Assembly: GCA_037178975.1 (NCBI GenBank)
Contig: JASJZH010000006.1
Location: 5,332,001 to 5,396,000, forward strand
Length of the DNA: 64,000 bases
Source: Oscheius tipulae
Lineage: Eukaryota > Nematoda > Chromadorea > Rhabditida > Rhabditidae
Direction of reading: 5' to 3'
This document shows, in pieces, positions 1 through 12,625 of this stretch. The position numbers and the translations under genes are program-made. The first letter of the stretch is position 1; every line of letters starts with the position of its first letter. The notes under the pieces are model-generated. The model saw only the letters and a program-made list of their open reading frames with translations, did not search any database and had not been told where the DNA came from.

Positions 1-97
1 GGACGATTAAAAACAATACTTTGTTCTGACTTTACTATATGAATAAACATGTGTTTGGAAAATAACCGTACAGTACGCCATGATGAAGCGCCAGGAA

Positions 98-1543
98 TTA
101 GCGGAACATCCGACAACCAGATTTTTGTTTTTTGTTTGTTTTTCTCCATGAACAAAGGAGCTTCAGACCTTGACACCTGAAAATAGCGTAATGAATTAAA
201 AAAAGCAGCAATCCTTGCCTGCCGTAGATGAATGGGTTGATGACGCTGTTCACAACAACCAAAATGGTCAACGGATACGTGTCGTCTTGGTAATCCTTGT
301 ATGTGTCGAACGACAATAATAGCCACCTAGAAAGATTGGTTCAGTAGGATCAAAGCTGTTGCAAGATGACCTATGTGGTTCTGGGTCAACTCGCGTCATT
401 GCATTCCCAGAGGCTAATTATACGCCTCCATAACTCACCAGCAGAGCAAATTGTAGGGTAGCCAGGTTATTACATAGGTTAAGATTAGCATCAGCGTGAT
501 GCGAAGAGAACGGACTTTAGCACGTCTGAATTTGTCCTGGCCTCGAAGAGTTCGGATAGAAACTGAAAGATGAAAGCAGTTGGATGTCAAGGCTTTCGTC
601 TAACCGAAACTTTCTTTTTCTTTCCGTCGTTCGTGACTGTGTTCCTTGTTTCTACCGCAAGTAGACAATTTGCTGATTTCGCTCATGTACATTGCAGAAC
701 TTCCTTCTTCATTATTCAGAGTTTTGTAGATGTCCTGAAACATTGGAATTCTTATTATTTAATTTTCAAACCTTGAGGATAAGAACATAGCAAATGATCA
801 GAACAACGACCGGAATGTAAAAGATGATGGCATTGTTTACAACTGTGTAGAATTTCATCCACCAAAAGTCGTCGTCTGTCATTTCTTGTCTGGTCACAAT
901 CTTTTCAGCCCAGATTGAAAGGCACTGTCTGAAGTCTGGGAGCTCGACCTGAAGAGCTTTTTGTACAAAACTCTAAAGAATTTCAATCACCTGATTCCAT
1001 ATGAATAGTTGCGGAGACATAGCAATGGCAGCGATCCCCCAAGCCATAACCACCATTCTTGGAATACGGCTATGACCAACAGCCGATATCCAAAGAGGGT
1101 GACGGAGAGCACATAGACGGTAGACGGCGATGCAAACCATGATGTTTGAGCTAGAATATAAACTTTTTTTTGTTTTGACAGGTGAACCTTATGGCAAAGA
1201 CAAATGCGTCGAAGAATCTCATAAATTTGCACATGCCGGCTCCTGCAAGCCATTCGTAACTGATGAGCCATCCAACCAGTCCAGGCACGTAAATACCAAG
1301 AACCTGATTTCGTGATTTTATTTAGAAACTGAGGATACGAACCAGAATGTCAGATATGTTCAGATTGATGTGTAGCAGTAGTAAAAAACTTTTCGCGTGT
1401 CGGTACCGTCGCAACATGTATACCAGAGTGCTGATATTGACTGGTAACCCAATTAGTATTAGGCAACTGAAGATCATAACTTGAGCCAGGTCAGCTGGTA
1501 GCATTGAAGATGTAGCAGTTTCCGTCTGATTTCCGTGTTCCAT
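98..1543 (-). CDS. GnRH/AKH-receptor-like GPCR (nematode GNRR family)
   Basis: Seven-transmembrane peptide receptor at the plasma membrane, expected to couple a neuropeptide to G proteins. Eight exons (1343-1543, 1188-1303, 991-1150, 772-948, 605-734, 439-562, 219-326, 98-176) join in frame to 364 residues. Visible landmarks: TM1 with GLPVN, TM2 with LNISDILVLGIYVPG, first-loop Cys in GAGMCKF, TM3 ending IAVYRL in place of DRY, second-loop Cys in FRQCLSIW, TM5 around VNNAIIFYIPVVVLIICY, TM6 ending ITWLPYNLLCW, and TM7 NSVINPFIYG, a canonical NPxxY-like motif. The pattern is that of the nematode gonadotropin/adipokinetic-hormone receptor relatives; which paralogue is uncertain. The last intron (177-218) begins GC rather than GT; it is 42 nt and open in frame, so it could also be retained. 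The start lies in a conventional N-terminus with an N-glycosylation site (NQT). Confidence 0.85.
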
Positions 1544-4500
1544 ATCTGAAAGTGTATTTGTAAAGCGAGAGCGAAATTAGAGAAGTTAGAGAGAATTATT
1601 TATGTACGGGTAAGGGGTTGTTAGTGTTTCGACGTAAATAAAAACAATCTTCTTTTTAATTTCCAGCCAAAACAGTCTTCTACATTCAGCTTTAAACAAA
1701 AAAATGAAGCAAAGGGCAATCATAATTAAGTCTTAGAGCAGGGATTATAGTGGACGCGGATTAGAGGCAACCGAGCTGCTGATAAATTCAAGTTATTCTG
1801 TTCATACAGACAAATATTGACATTTCACAATGTTTGGTAGGAAAAGATTTAGACATGTTCAAAGAAAGGAACACTTAGAAGGAGGAAAATTGAGAGCTTC
1901 AAAATGCATTTAGCGAGATTCGAATTTAGCCCGTGTTTTCACCGTCAAGACCAAGAAACTGTGATCATAAAATTGTCATAAACGTATGCACTAGCAGATG
2001 CTGCCGTATTTATGAGCAAGATGACTCTTGCAAGTAGCTGAGTAACAGCCGCATCTGCAGGTTTCCGGGAAAGTGTTCGGTTGGTGTGAACAGAATGGAA
2101 AATCTCAGGCCCAGACAAAGACAGAAAAAGATCTCAAATCTGATTATATTGGGAGAAGCCGTTTTGGCGGTAACATCCAAATTGGCTTAATCGCGTAGAA
2201 CACCTGAAGCGCTTATCCAGTTTACTAAGAGGGAAAGTGCAAGAATCTTTCGATTAAAGGGAGTGTTTTCAGGGGATGAATCTTAATTATATGTCCTCAA
2301 CAAACAATATTTCAATCCGGAAGGAACAAAAACCATACCCAAGTTTGGACTCGAGATCTCCCATGTGAATGCAGTACTTTCACCTCAAACAGACATTTGT
2401 GCATACGGTACTGGTACTTTTATAATAAACATGACCAGAGAGCTCAAGGTGCTAGCTGGTTTCTAAAAATGAGTGACCAGACAATCTAAAATAATTGGCG
2501 CCTGGGAGTTCATTTCAGAAAGCCAGCCATGCTCGGTTTTAATTGCAGTTATTAGTGTCGGTCGCAATTAAGTGTTGAAAAAACTTGGGGAAAACAGATG
2601 TCGAATGCCACGTTCTACGATTTCAATTGAATTGCAAATGATAGCATTGAAACAAGAGATCAAGATCGTTCAAGTAATGAGCAAAAAAGTAAAAGAGATG
2701 CGCGTTGATCATCATTACTGCAGCTTGAGAACTACTCCGCAGGACATATGCTCTTACGGAGAAAGATTTCGTGGAAAAGAAAAATGTAATTATATGTTCT
2801 TAGCATACAAGAACAAAAGAGGGATTTACGGGTAAAACCATGATAGATATGCGAATAGGAGCTACTGAAAAGTAAACTCGGGCTCGTAATTTATGTATCC
2901 TGCTTACTATGCGATTGCCGCTGACAGAGATATTTTCAGAGCGAGGAGAAGAGAGACTGGATGAATCAGTAGCGACTTTCACTCAGATATGTCAAAATAT
3001 GTTATATCCTGGCAGCTATTAGAAAAAGAAGCCTACAGCAGTCATTATGCTGAGGTTGTTATGTTTCATCAGATGTACCGAGAGAAATGAGCCCTACATC
3101 ATTCTCTCAAAAAAAATGTAGTTGTTTCTGTCTGGGAGAGCTCAAACTGATGAACCAGATCAACCTGATCTCAACGAAAAGTTTTTCACTAGTGCGAAAA
3201 TAAGAGCAAGGAGTCAACGGGGTCGGGCTCAACGACTAATTGACAGTGGATTAAATGCATGGCAGGACCTTCTTGCCACCATAATCCTTACTAAGGTGGT
3301 CAGAACCTAAGGAGGTTGTCAGCAGATCTACTAAAAGTTGTAGGTCTGAACGCGGGACATTGTTCATAAGGAACATGTTGCGTAGATGAAGGATGAAGAT
3401 GGGATGTCCTCACGAAAAGTTCAATGACGGATCGACACGCAACGTGTTTCATATTCCACGTGGCACGTGGTACGACCTCTTCAACTTTGGACAAGCTCTA
3501 TTTCAGGTTAGCAGCAGTCAGAAACTGCTGGGGTAAAATTGGGCTACCATCATTTGCAAGGCTAAGCCTATGATGAGGCATGCCTTTTAAAAACACTGAG
3601 GAAGATTATCTTAAACGTAACAAAACTAGGGCAACGAGCAATGCAGTGATCATGCTAGAGCTTTTTGCTAGAGCATAAAACACGAATAGATTGGACTAGT
3701 CAGGACGATGATTCTTATGGTTCTCACTGCAGTGAGCTAATAAAAGTGAATAAGGGATTCCCTTGCTACTTCCAGGAAGGAGATTTTTAGTCGACAGAAC
3801 AGCCATTAGTCACAAACAACCAAAAGGTTTTCATCTGTGCCACTTGCAGCTTCGAGATAAGTTTTGTTGGAAAGCAACAATTTGGAGTGTGGAAAACAAG
3901 ATGTGAAATCGAGCTTTGAAATCACCTCTTAAGTTGACTCATCAAACAAGAAAAGTTGTCAAGCTTCAGAGAAGGAAGATGACTACGACTTGCATGATAG
4001 ACTAGCGTTATGATAAGTACAGCGAGACGCGATATACTTAACTTGCAAATAATGAGTCCACGCACGAACTTATAGTCACGAAAGTATTTGACTATTTATG
4101 AAAATCTGTAGCATAGAGCAGACGACAAAATTAATACCCGCAATCGAACCAAAAATGTGTTTTTGGTTGGGTAATAGATCCAATCTCGGAAAAGCTCTGC
4201 TAGCAGCAATGGATCTCTGACGTTTTGAGGCCACTTAGATGCCAACACATGTACTTTTACTGAAAACCTTGTTCGCATATTTTGGTGTTTGGTTAGGTGC
4301 AAGTTATAAGGGGGGTACGGAGTCAACCGACAGATTGAATAAGATTAAAACATCGAAATGTGGAAAAACAAGTAGAATGCTATTTAGCGGATGTGTTTGA
4401 GCGTCTAAGAGGGAACAATCTGACTTTCAACAACTTTTTGGTCGGTGAAGCACAGTGAGCTGATATCCCAACCCTATTACGGACGGCGAACCTCTTCTTT

Positions 4501-4649
4501 TCTCAGAAAGCACGTCAGACTTTAAAATTTATGTGTACCCGTTTTAGTGAATCAACAACGATCGGAGTATCTCTGCGGATAGAAAGACCCAGATCTTTAA
4601 AGAAAGAAATTGAGCAAGTAGAAGAGATGTTTTGAAGAAAGAGAAGAGG
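1544..4649. other. Intergenic stretch, no gene recognised
   Basis: AT-rich sequence between two minus-strand genes. Only short open frames without conserved motifs, signal peptides or paired splice sites are seen on either strand. The proximal part (1544-1700) should hold the promoter of the receptor gene; no specific element can be named. Confidence 0.6.
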
Positions 4650-5779
4650 CTATCGTATCCTCCAGACTGCTATCAACACCGGAAAAAACGTCATCACAAT
4701 GGAGGCGGAATTACTCCCATTACACCTGAAAATAGTTTTTAGTACAAAATGTGTTTTTATCATGTACTTTTGGAACTAGCAGATATTTTATTAGTTAGAC
4801 ACTTTAGCGATGGTACATGAACAACGTTTGCTCACCTGTCCCCATAACAACTGCAAAGTTGCACTTCGCCTAATGCTGGAGGGTCAGTTGCCTTTGCAGG
4901 GTTGAACAAGTTTGCTCGGGACAACGTCCTACAATGGTTCTAAAGCAAAGTTTTATCCCCTGTTCGATGAAAAGACTCACATTTTGATGAAACCTATGTG
5001 TTCGAAGGGCTGTCTGGTTGAACCCGTTCCTTAAGACTCTGTCCAAGCAGCCTCTAATGTGTTTGTAGCCTATCAATACTCCTGAAAGTGGTCTGATGTT
5101 GAGAAACAGAACGAGCTATACCTGCTTCAATATCTGGCTCTAACATTGAAACGCAAACTGAACTACAAGGGACGGTTGGCATGCCTCGTTCATTCCCAGG
5201 ATCTCGACATCGGTCTGTGAACACCTGAAAGGAATGATTCCGGAGAAATTAAACACTAATGCCCTGTTCTATGAGCTCTTGATGTGAAATCTGTTGATTT
5301 GCAACATAAGGTGCTCTTTTTGATTTTATGATTACGGACTTTTTCTTGTAGATTTGCCTCAAAGCGTTGTGCTGCCAAAACAAAAGAAATCTCAATAGAG
5401 TTACTTTTACATATAATGTTCACAAAGATTCTTACAATAAGGTTTTTACAAATTTGCCCAAGTGAATGTTACGATCCTTAGTGCGAAGAGTCAATGTTCG
5501 ACTTTCACAATGAAAACGAACCTTTGGATAGATGTATGTCGTGGAAAGATACTTCCAGCTATTCTGATAGGCGAGTGACATGCAGGAGAAGCATTCTATT
5601 TGACGAGGAATTGAACCTGAAGTTGTCCATTATCTGGGAAGCGGGAGGCAATTATCTGAGCCTCATTGTGTACCTTTTTGTTGCCCCAAAGTTTCCCCAG
5701 CTAGCGCCATCTACTCACCGTAATCATAAGCCTCGTGAATAGCGTTGGCTACGACGAAAAATGTAGAAAGTAGAATCAT
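4650..5779 (-). CDS. Ly6/uPAR-like (ODR-2/HOT-type) GPI-anchored secreted protein
   Basis: Six short exons (5719-5779, 5522-5595, 5122-5224, 4981-5081, 4836-4939, 4650-4725) join in frame to 172 residues; individual exons are mostly too short to stand out as open frames. The product begins with a short hydrophobic signal (MILLSTFFVVANA), has ten cysteines, starting with the ECFSCMS pair and ending with CSCYGDRCN, and finishes with a hydrophobic tail (IVMTFFPVLIAVW) after a small-residue stretch, the pattern of a GPI-anchor signal. This is the layout of the ODR-2/HOT branch of three-finger (Ly6) proteins of nematodes, which are neuronal or epidermal surface proteins. One NQT glycosylation site lies mid-protein. 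The ligand or partner cannot be told from sequence. All splice sites are GT-AG and the phases fit. Confidence 0.75.
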
Positions 5780-7916
5780 TTTGTTGCTAGTCCCATTGCT
5801 TACAGGAATATGGAAGAAATGCTTAAAAAAAGCTGGTAGAGGGAAGCAGTTGCAAAATGAGAGAGACTGGACTGAGTGACAAGCACTTAGGTTGATCAAT
5901 TGATGGTGAACGGATCAGTGGAAGAAAAGCCAGTTGCCACGTCATAATTAGCTCGTAAAAAGAGCCTCGACAGGTGCCCTGCTGTTTTTGACCCCTAACG
6001 GCTGCACGACATGCTCTCTAGATCACCTTTACGCTCTAAAGAACCGACTTAACGCTTTGGCATTAAACAACGTCGGAAAAGAGTTTGGCGCAAAACTTTC
6101 ATGTAAAAAGGGTTTGAGTCACGAACAAAGCTATTGTGTTCCCATCAAAATTGTAGCCAAAACCGAGAATGGGGCGTAACGGTAGATGGAAAGCTTACCG
6201 GATTTCGAAAGAAGGAAAAGTCTACTTGAATGTGTGCCCTACGGTTTCAAACACTCCAGTTAAAGATAAGCGCTTGGATATCACTCCTGGTGTTTGAGAG
6301 CTAAAGCTGAAAGTTGAATCTGTGTAAAACTTTGTAAAACGTTTAAAGTCTTTAGCGGATGAATCACAATTCTCCTCTACCGTGGTTGACAAACATTAAC
6401 TTCTATTTTTGAGTCTTTTTTAATGATACCACGAGAAAATGAGTGTGTAAACTTGTATGTCATTGTCGGCTGCTCGGCAATGCTTATGTCGGAAATGAGA
6501 AGGGAACGAGTTTCCGGAAAATGAATACGCCACCGATCATAGTTGGTGGGCGCGGTTTGTGTCTCTGCAGGGCGTTTTCTGAACAGTATACGCGGACTAC
6601 AAAAAAGAAGTAATGTCTTCTAGGAATGACGTGTTTGTTGGTAACGGGGGTGTCCGGAAACACATGGGGAAGGGCGATTATCGCATGTTAGAGGCGGTCC
6701 CGCGGGAGCGTAAGACGCCGACTTCTCGGCAATCTGCGCGCCGACGATCACCGTAAGAAGTACGTAAGGGGAGTCGTTATAGGATAGAAAACACTGGAGC
6801 AAGAGCTCTAATGATTCCTCGGCAAAGAGTTTTATGCGGAGCCGAAGGAGTCTCGTGTAGATTGTTAATGTTCTGAATTTCGCGGATTCCTTATAAAGAT
6901 AATGCTAGAAAGGTTTCTGTAACTATTAAAAACAATCCACTGCAATAAGAAAAAGAATGATCTCGTTCTCTGCTACTCTCGAACCCGTCAAGCGTAAGAC
7001 TCCCCCAAGTTTCTGTTTCGCACTATTGGATTAGTAAGCTCCAAATCAGATAAGAAAAACTGGATGGCGCCATGGTCACCTCAACTTTTTGTGCTGTTTT
7101 TCAAGGCCAGTCTTGACGGAGTTCGTTTTGGCCGTCCAAACTGACATGTCATTTCCGACAAGATGATAAGTCAATGGGTGAAAAATAAGGACAAGAGCTC
7201 TCTCGAGCCAATTTGTTCGAGCAATGATACTAAAGAAAAAGAGAGAGTTTATTGACCCTTGACTACAATGTGTGAAGAAACATGTGTGCAGTTATAATGA
7301 GATTAGATGGATGTCTATTATGCCAATTAGCTAAATGCTTACGGTAGTCAGAATCCAGTGTAAGAAGCGGTGCCGAAAGAACTAATGCATCAAGCGAGCT
7401 GACAGATACAAGGGCTGATGCCGAGGCACCTGTTGCTTTTTCGCGCGCCGAGTGCGGGCTTTTACAGAACGGAAACTCCGGCCAGAAAGAGGGTGTGAGT
7501 GTGTCCCTAGCGAGCAATGCGGGAAACCGTTTCCGATTCGATTATAAGTGTCCTGCATAGTAAATTAACAACTTGATTGGATGTCTGGGAATCGTCACTT
7601 ATCGTCCATACAATAATGGCCTCCCATTTTTTTCTATGCTCTGAAGCAAAGCAGAAGTATGCTCTACTCTACTGAATATCAAAGTCAAGAAAAAAGCTTT
7701 CCCCACAGTCATGTTTAGCAAGTACTAGGTACATGAAGTGAGAAAAAAGTACTGTCAAAACTTTGGAGAGTCTGTTAAGGTGCCTATATGCAGATTGGAC
7801 TCGTCGCCGAGTGCATCTGGAGGCACCCGGTGGAAGCATAATCATATTTGAAGACCAATGGGACGGGAAATTCAGGGGGCGCATGAAAGGAATTCTTTAT
7901 TAGGGTATGACTGTGA
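5780..7916. other. Intergenic stretch, no gene recognised
   Basis: Upstream of the Ly6-like gene. Contains only short unsupported open frames on both strands. A more G+C-rich patch at about 6540-6780 has no recognisable coding or mobile-element signature. Nothing else can be supported. Confidence 0.5.
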
Positions 7917-8165
7917 TTAGCAACGCGCATAATATCTCAGATAGGTGATCAGAAAAGTGCACTTACTATACGTACGGACTTTCTTGTAGACTGTTTCGCT
8001 GTACTCCGTCCTGACAAACTCTGTCAATCCGTCGTCATCTCGTCGAGGATCTCGTAGCTCGGGATGCTCACGCGGCCGAGACGGAAACACGTCTCGACCG
8101 TAAGCATCTTGTATGGAGTCGTCAGCAACGACTCGAGCTAGCCACAGAATGGGCAAAAGCCACAT
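7917..8165 (-). CDS. possible small secreted protein (82 aa)
   Basis: An open frame of 82 codons starts with a good signal peptide (MWLLPILWLARVVA, then DDSIQD), followed by a very charged, Arg/Asp/Pro-rich stretch (SRPREHPELRDPRRDDDGL). A polyadenylation signal AATAAA (reverse strand, 7896-7901) lies about 16 nt after the stop, which would make this a complete single-exon gene. Alternatively a GTAAGT donor near 7966 could end a first exon after KKVRTY, with later exons not found. No family is recognised; it might be a secreted effector or a peptide precursor, but no dibasic-flanked peptide repeats are visible. The signal peptide and the nearby poly(A) signal are the only support. Confidence 0.35.
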   Translation of the reverse strand: MWLLPILWLARVVADDSIQDAYGRDVFPSRPREHPELRDPRRDDDGLTEFVRTEYSETVYKKVRTYSKCTFLITYLRYYARC

Positions 8166-11100
8166 ATTTTACACCATCTAGAAGTTGCCGAGGTAAAATA
8201 AGAAGAGACACGTCAGAGAGAGTCGAAATTAGAAAACGGGCTGATGACAGGATCAAACATGTGCAAAGAGAGAAAGAAATTACACTTTTCATTGATCAAT
8301 AAGGAGGATTTTTGCTTAAGCATTTAGACTCGATAAAACCTTAAAAACCTAGCGTAGACGTTAAAAACTGACAATTTCCGGCGAGACTTCCGGCAACTGA
8401 GGTGAGGCCGAGGCTGGCTGCGATTTGGATACAATTAAGGGCAAAAGGTGCGCTTAATTGTGCTGGCGAGTGATTGAAAGCTTGTTTTCCAAGAGGAAGA
8501 AATCAATCTCCGAATATTTCTACACCAAGCAGGAGCAACGTCTGCGCGCGATAAACAAAAATTAGCATAACTGAAGAGCCTGAACCACGCGACAAATTGG
8601 CAAGATCTTTTCCCACCTTCACACGGACGCAATGACACGCAAACTTGTATGTGTGTGAAGTTATAGCATCTCCCAATTAGATCTTGCCTGAATGCACACA
8701 TGGCGTGAAATACACAAACTAATTACGAGCATTTGGGTGGAAAAGCTAAGTTTTGGCTCAATAAATAGAATCGGGTCCCAAATGAGCTAGTGACTTTCGT
8801 CCAAAGAGGAATCGGGTCGTTGGCACGCAAAGATGCGTTATCGCCGGAATTAACATCGGGAAAGCATTAATCGTAAAAGAGTCGCGTTTTTTCACGTGTT
8901 TTAGACAAGAGACCTAGTAACAGACATTGACTAAATTATTAATTCAATAGCGTCAGGACATGAGATTTCCGATTTATGGAGGTGCAGCGCGCCAGCAACC
9001 TATTCATTTCTGCCAATGTTGTCTGGACCCTGTTGTTATTGGAGTAGTTTTCCGACTCTATGTACTATTCCGAACAGTTTCCAATGCCAAAACGAGCCAT
9101 TCAAAGATTAAATTCTTAGGGTTTGTCTGGAAGGGCAACAATTGCAATCAGGGCCAGCTTAAGCAAGCCAGAAGACTAATTAACGGAAAGCAATCAGTTG
9201 TAGTCGTAATGCAGTCCGCCAAACAATAGGACTAGAAGTCAGCCAAGCTGTTTTCTCTCGCCTTCCCCCCAGCCGGGAGTAATGTTCGGGCACAAATTGT
9301 GTCAATTTGTCGGTAGATTGGTAGGAGCGCCTGTTTAATAAACGACTCGAGTCTCAGTGCTTCAGAAAACGAAAACTTTCGCGACCTCAGCTCGCGCGTG
9401 GCCCGATAATCTTTCTCGTAGGAAGCTATGATCGTCGTGGGAATAACAGCTATGTACGAGGACAAAACAGAGCTCCCGAGAGAAGGTCATGATGGAGAGA
9501 GCAAGTCAGTTGAGGCGCTCATTTTCCCGCCTACCGCGTAAAAGAAAGCACAATGCCAGCTCATGGCTTATTCACGACAGCCTTCTTACAACAGACATAA
9601 TGAAGGCAACCAGTCTGACATACACTTCGCATTAAAATGACGTCAAACACTCTTTTTGCTCATTTGTATTCCAAAAAATGTTTACTCTTTTATCGTCTAA
9701 CCAGGTGTCCATTGACGCTGCAGAAATGACCCAAGATCTCCAAGATTTTTAAGATAAAACAACTGTCAGCACCAAAGACTCTATTGAAAGTACACTGCGG
9801 CAATCAAAAATGTCAAAAAAAATACAGTACGGAAGAATAGGAAAAATTTTCTCGTGACCAGAATCTGAATCCCTGACCATCTTTCTTTGTCGTAATTCCA
9901 AACGAACAATGAAATATGTTATTCCTTTAGCAGTTTAGTTCTCAGACGCCAGTTCTCTGAATTCGAAAACGACGTTGTTTTGGGATAAAGCGGATATTTG
10001 GTTCAGCTTAGATCATTGGTTGAGGAGGACTTGCCGAATGTGTGAAACTGATCTGTCTGTTGATCTCGGAAGACACGCAAGAAAATAAAGAAGATAATGG
10101 AGTGTACTTGAAGGGTATCGTTGACGGCGCGTCCGCAACGTTATCCGCAAAGAATGTAACCCAATCCGTTTGTTTTACAATTCACAGCTTTTCGGCTCAA
10201 AGCAACACAATCTTTTCTGGAAGAAGTACCAAAAAGGAACGGCTATGAAGATGTTTGGTAGTATGAGTGCCAAGAGTGACCACTGGCTGAATGCGCGATA
10301 AAGACACCCTAATCGTGAGTCCCTGCGGAATTTCCGCCAAAGGCCGAGAATAATCGAGACTAACCAAACGCCAAAACCCATTCAGCGTTCAAAATATATG
10401 TCTAAAGGACTTACCATGCATTGTGAGGTTCACACTGAGATGGTTCGCCGCCAAGATTATGTTCGTCATCGGCAGGTAAAGACCGGACATCTGAAAGTTT
10501 TCCTTAAAAGGTTAAACGGGGAATGACAGTCAGGTAAAAGCTGGATTTTTCCATATTGAATAATATGTTAATGTTAGTGAGCTCAATCGGTTCATCTTAT
10601 GTTGTCATACCTAAGACTTGAAAAATGGCGAAAAAACTTGAAAAAGGATGGTGTCCCTATTAGCCAGATTAAACATACCTTCAAGCACTAAGCTTTGACA
10701 TTTTTTGCTAACCTGCACTACTGTAAACTTGTTGTCATACATGTTGCGGGAAAATGCAGAGATATCTGTAGTTATTCTGGATTAATACAGACAAATTTAA
10801 AAAGAAATAATCTCGAACCCAAAATGAAGGTCACCACTTTCGTAGGTGCGAGATTTACAAGGACCAATTTTCATCCGAAATTTTGTATATTCCATTAGTT
10901 AGTATTAATACACAGGAGCAACGTGAGAACATGACGATGTCTGCGGGAATCATGCCTGATTGTGTGCGGCCAGATCTCGCTCCCACTGACACCTGTGAAA
11001 ACGGAAGATATCCCAAAGGGTGCCGCTTATAGGCCCATATCTAGCCACAAATCGAGCAAATGTCAGCACTTTGCGGCGACTCTGGTGACGAGTAATTGTG

Positions 11101-11656
11101 CAGGCACTCCCAATGGACTAGAGGTGCTAAGGTATATTACTCAAAGAGGCGACGGACTGTCCGATCCGAGAGCGACGTTTCGGAAGCAAAGGTGAAATGG
11201 AGCGTAACCTACAGCAGAGCTATTAAGCGAGTAGAGGAAATCCGCACCAGGACTGTGATTATGCTGAGAAGGGTCCTGCCTACCAAGGAGTGGCAGTAGA
11301 CTTGATGGTGCGCGACATAGTAATCTGTGTCACTTGTGGCGGTGACTAATGGCTGCAAAGTGACTCTCCCCAGGGTTTTGCGTACTACGGCATAAAATAG
11401 CATAAAGTTTTTAAAGAAAAAATTCAGAAAACCAAAAATATCTCTAAGAAGGATAAGAAGGTAATCGGCACATGCGAGAGTCAGTCCTCCCCCGTCACAA
11501 CCCATCTTTTCTTGACTTGATCCGACTTTCTTAGATGGATAAGTCGCCCTCAACACTAGAAGGAGGTATACTCATAAAAATTGGTAAGTTATGAAGTACC
11601 TTGAAAGCAGTGTATTACGACGCATAAACCCGTGAGAACAGTTACAATATACCGGA
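8166..11656. other. Intergenic stretch with a few exon-like fragments
   Basis: No complete gene could be assembled. An exon-like minus-strand piece at 10415-10492 is flanked by an acceptor (CTTTCAG) and a donor (GTAAGT) and is open in two frames, but no partner exons fit. A minus-strand open frame at 9232-9465 has no match that I recognise. The rest is short, unsupported open frames. Confidence 0.4.
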
Positions 11657-12625
11657 TCAGTAGGGTTTTGACTGGCAGAGACTGAGCATCATCTGTAGCT
11701 CGAATGGGTACATTGGAAGGAGAGAGGGAGAAATTACAGGCAGAGGGGAATACAAAGAAGGGACAAGGGGCAGAAGAGGTTGCTGCAGCGACGGTAAGAG
11801 CGCTGGGAGAGGTAACAGCTGAGGATCCAAGAAGTTGAAGGCAGCAAAAGTGGCTGCTGGCATCTAAAACATTGGTTTCACATTATTCACATCTGAAACT
11901 GACCATGAGCTCAGACTTTGCTGGTAGTAGATTCAAGGTTTCCACGTCAATTGGAGAGTTGGCTGAAGAAACTTCAGAAGATGAGGAGGAAGTGTTCGTA
12001 TCTGTAGTACTGTCCTTATTTTTTTTGATGTGACGATCAAGAGCTCGGCGAGTGTCGATGAGATCACACTGCTCGCAGCGACAGTTAGTGTACTCGCAAT
12101 GTTTCTTGTGGTCCTGAAATTGGACGGTTAAAAATCAATAAGATAATGCCTATACCTTCTTCCACATAAGTACACCATGATTCTTGCACTTTTGACAGAA
12201 GTAGCACATGTTCAGGTTACCCTCGACCGTATTGGTCCATGGAACAATGTCAGCCTCGGTAGCGTCGGTAGTCCGCTGAAACTTTTTGTCCTGTTCACGA
12301 CGAATGCGAATCTGGGTAGACATGATGCTTCTACGTTGACGGACCAGTTTGCACTGAAAACAATCAAAATTAGAAATAATGGTTTTCACTTCCGCACCTT
12401 CCAACAATCGCAGCTCTTGAACTGACAGAGATGTCCACGCGTTTCCACAATAATACCGTGCTGGCGGCACATTCCACAATGTCTCTTCACGTCTGAACAA
12501 ACTGATTTTTGTCATTTAATTAATGAACTCTTGCCTTTTGGGATCTTTTTGCCATGGCCGTAGAAGCGCTGGCAGTTACTTCCTTTGGGAGAGAGGGATA
12601 ATGGTACAGCAACGGGAGTCTCCAT
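11657..12625 (-). CDS. two-DM-domain transcription factor (MAB-3/DMD-3 class)
   Basis: Nuclear zinc-binding DNA-binding protein of the doublesex/MAB-3 family, which in nematodes drives male-specific differentiation. Five exons (12535-12625, 12398-12492, 12156-12353, 11904-12113, 11657-11863) give 266 residues. DM domain 1 (about residues 34-85) has HCGMCRQHG, RGHLCQFKSCDCWKCKLV and the tail QRRSIMSTQIRIRREQ. DM domain 2 (about 111-160) has CQKCKNHG, HKKHCEYTNCRCEQCDLI and DTRRALDRH. A Ser-rich linker and a Leu/Pro-rich hydrophobic C-terminus follow. Tandem DM domains are characteristic of MAB-3 and DMD-3; domain 1 resembles the second domain of MAB-3, so the assignment between the two is open. 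Intron 1 (12493-12534) starts GC. The ATG follows an acceptor-like TTTTCAG, consistent with trans-splicing. All exons keep frame. Confidence 0.85.

Noticed and set aside
9232-9465. Minus-strand 77-residue frame containing SYEKDYRATREL
   Set aside because: It faintly recalls nematode chemoreceptor loops, but the transmembrane segments expected on either side are absent.
11096-11556. Plus and minus ORFs of 67-115 residues
   Set aside because: They overlap each other on opposite strands and neither has domains, splice signals or a plausible start.
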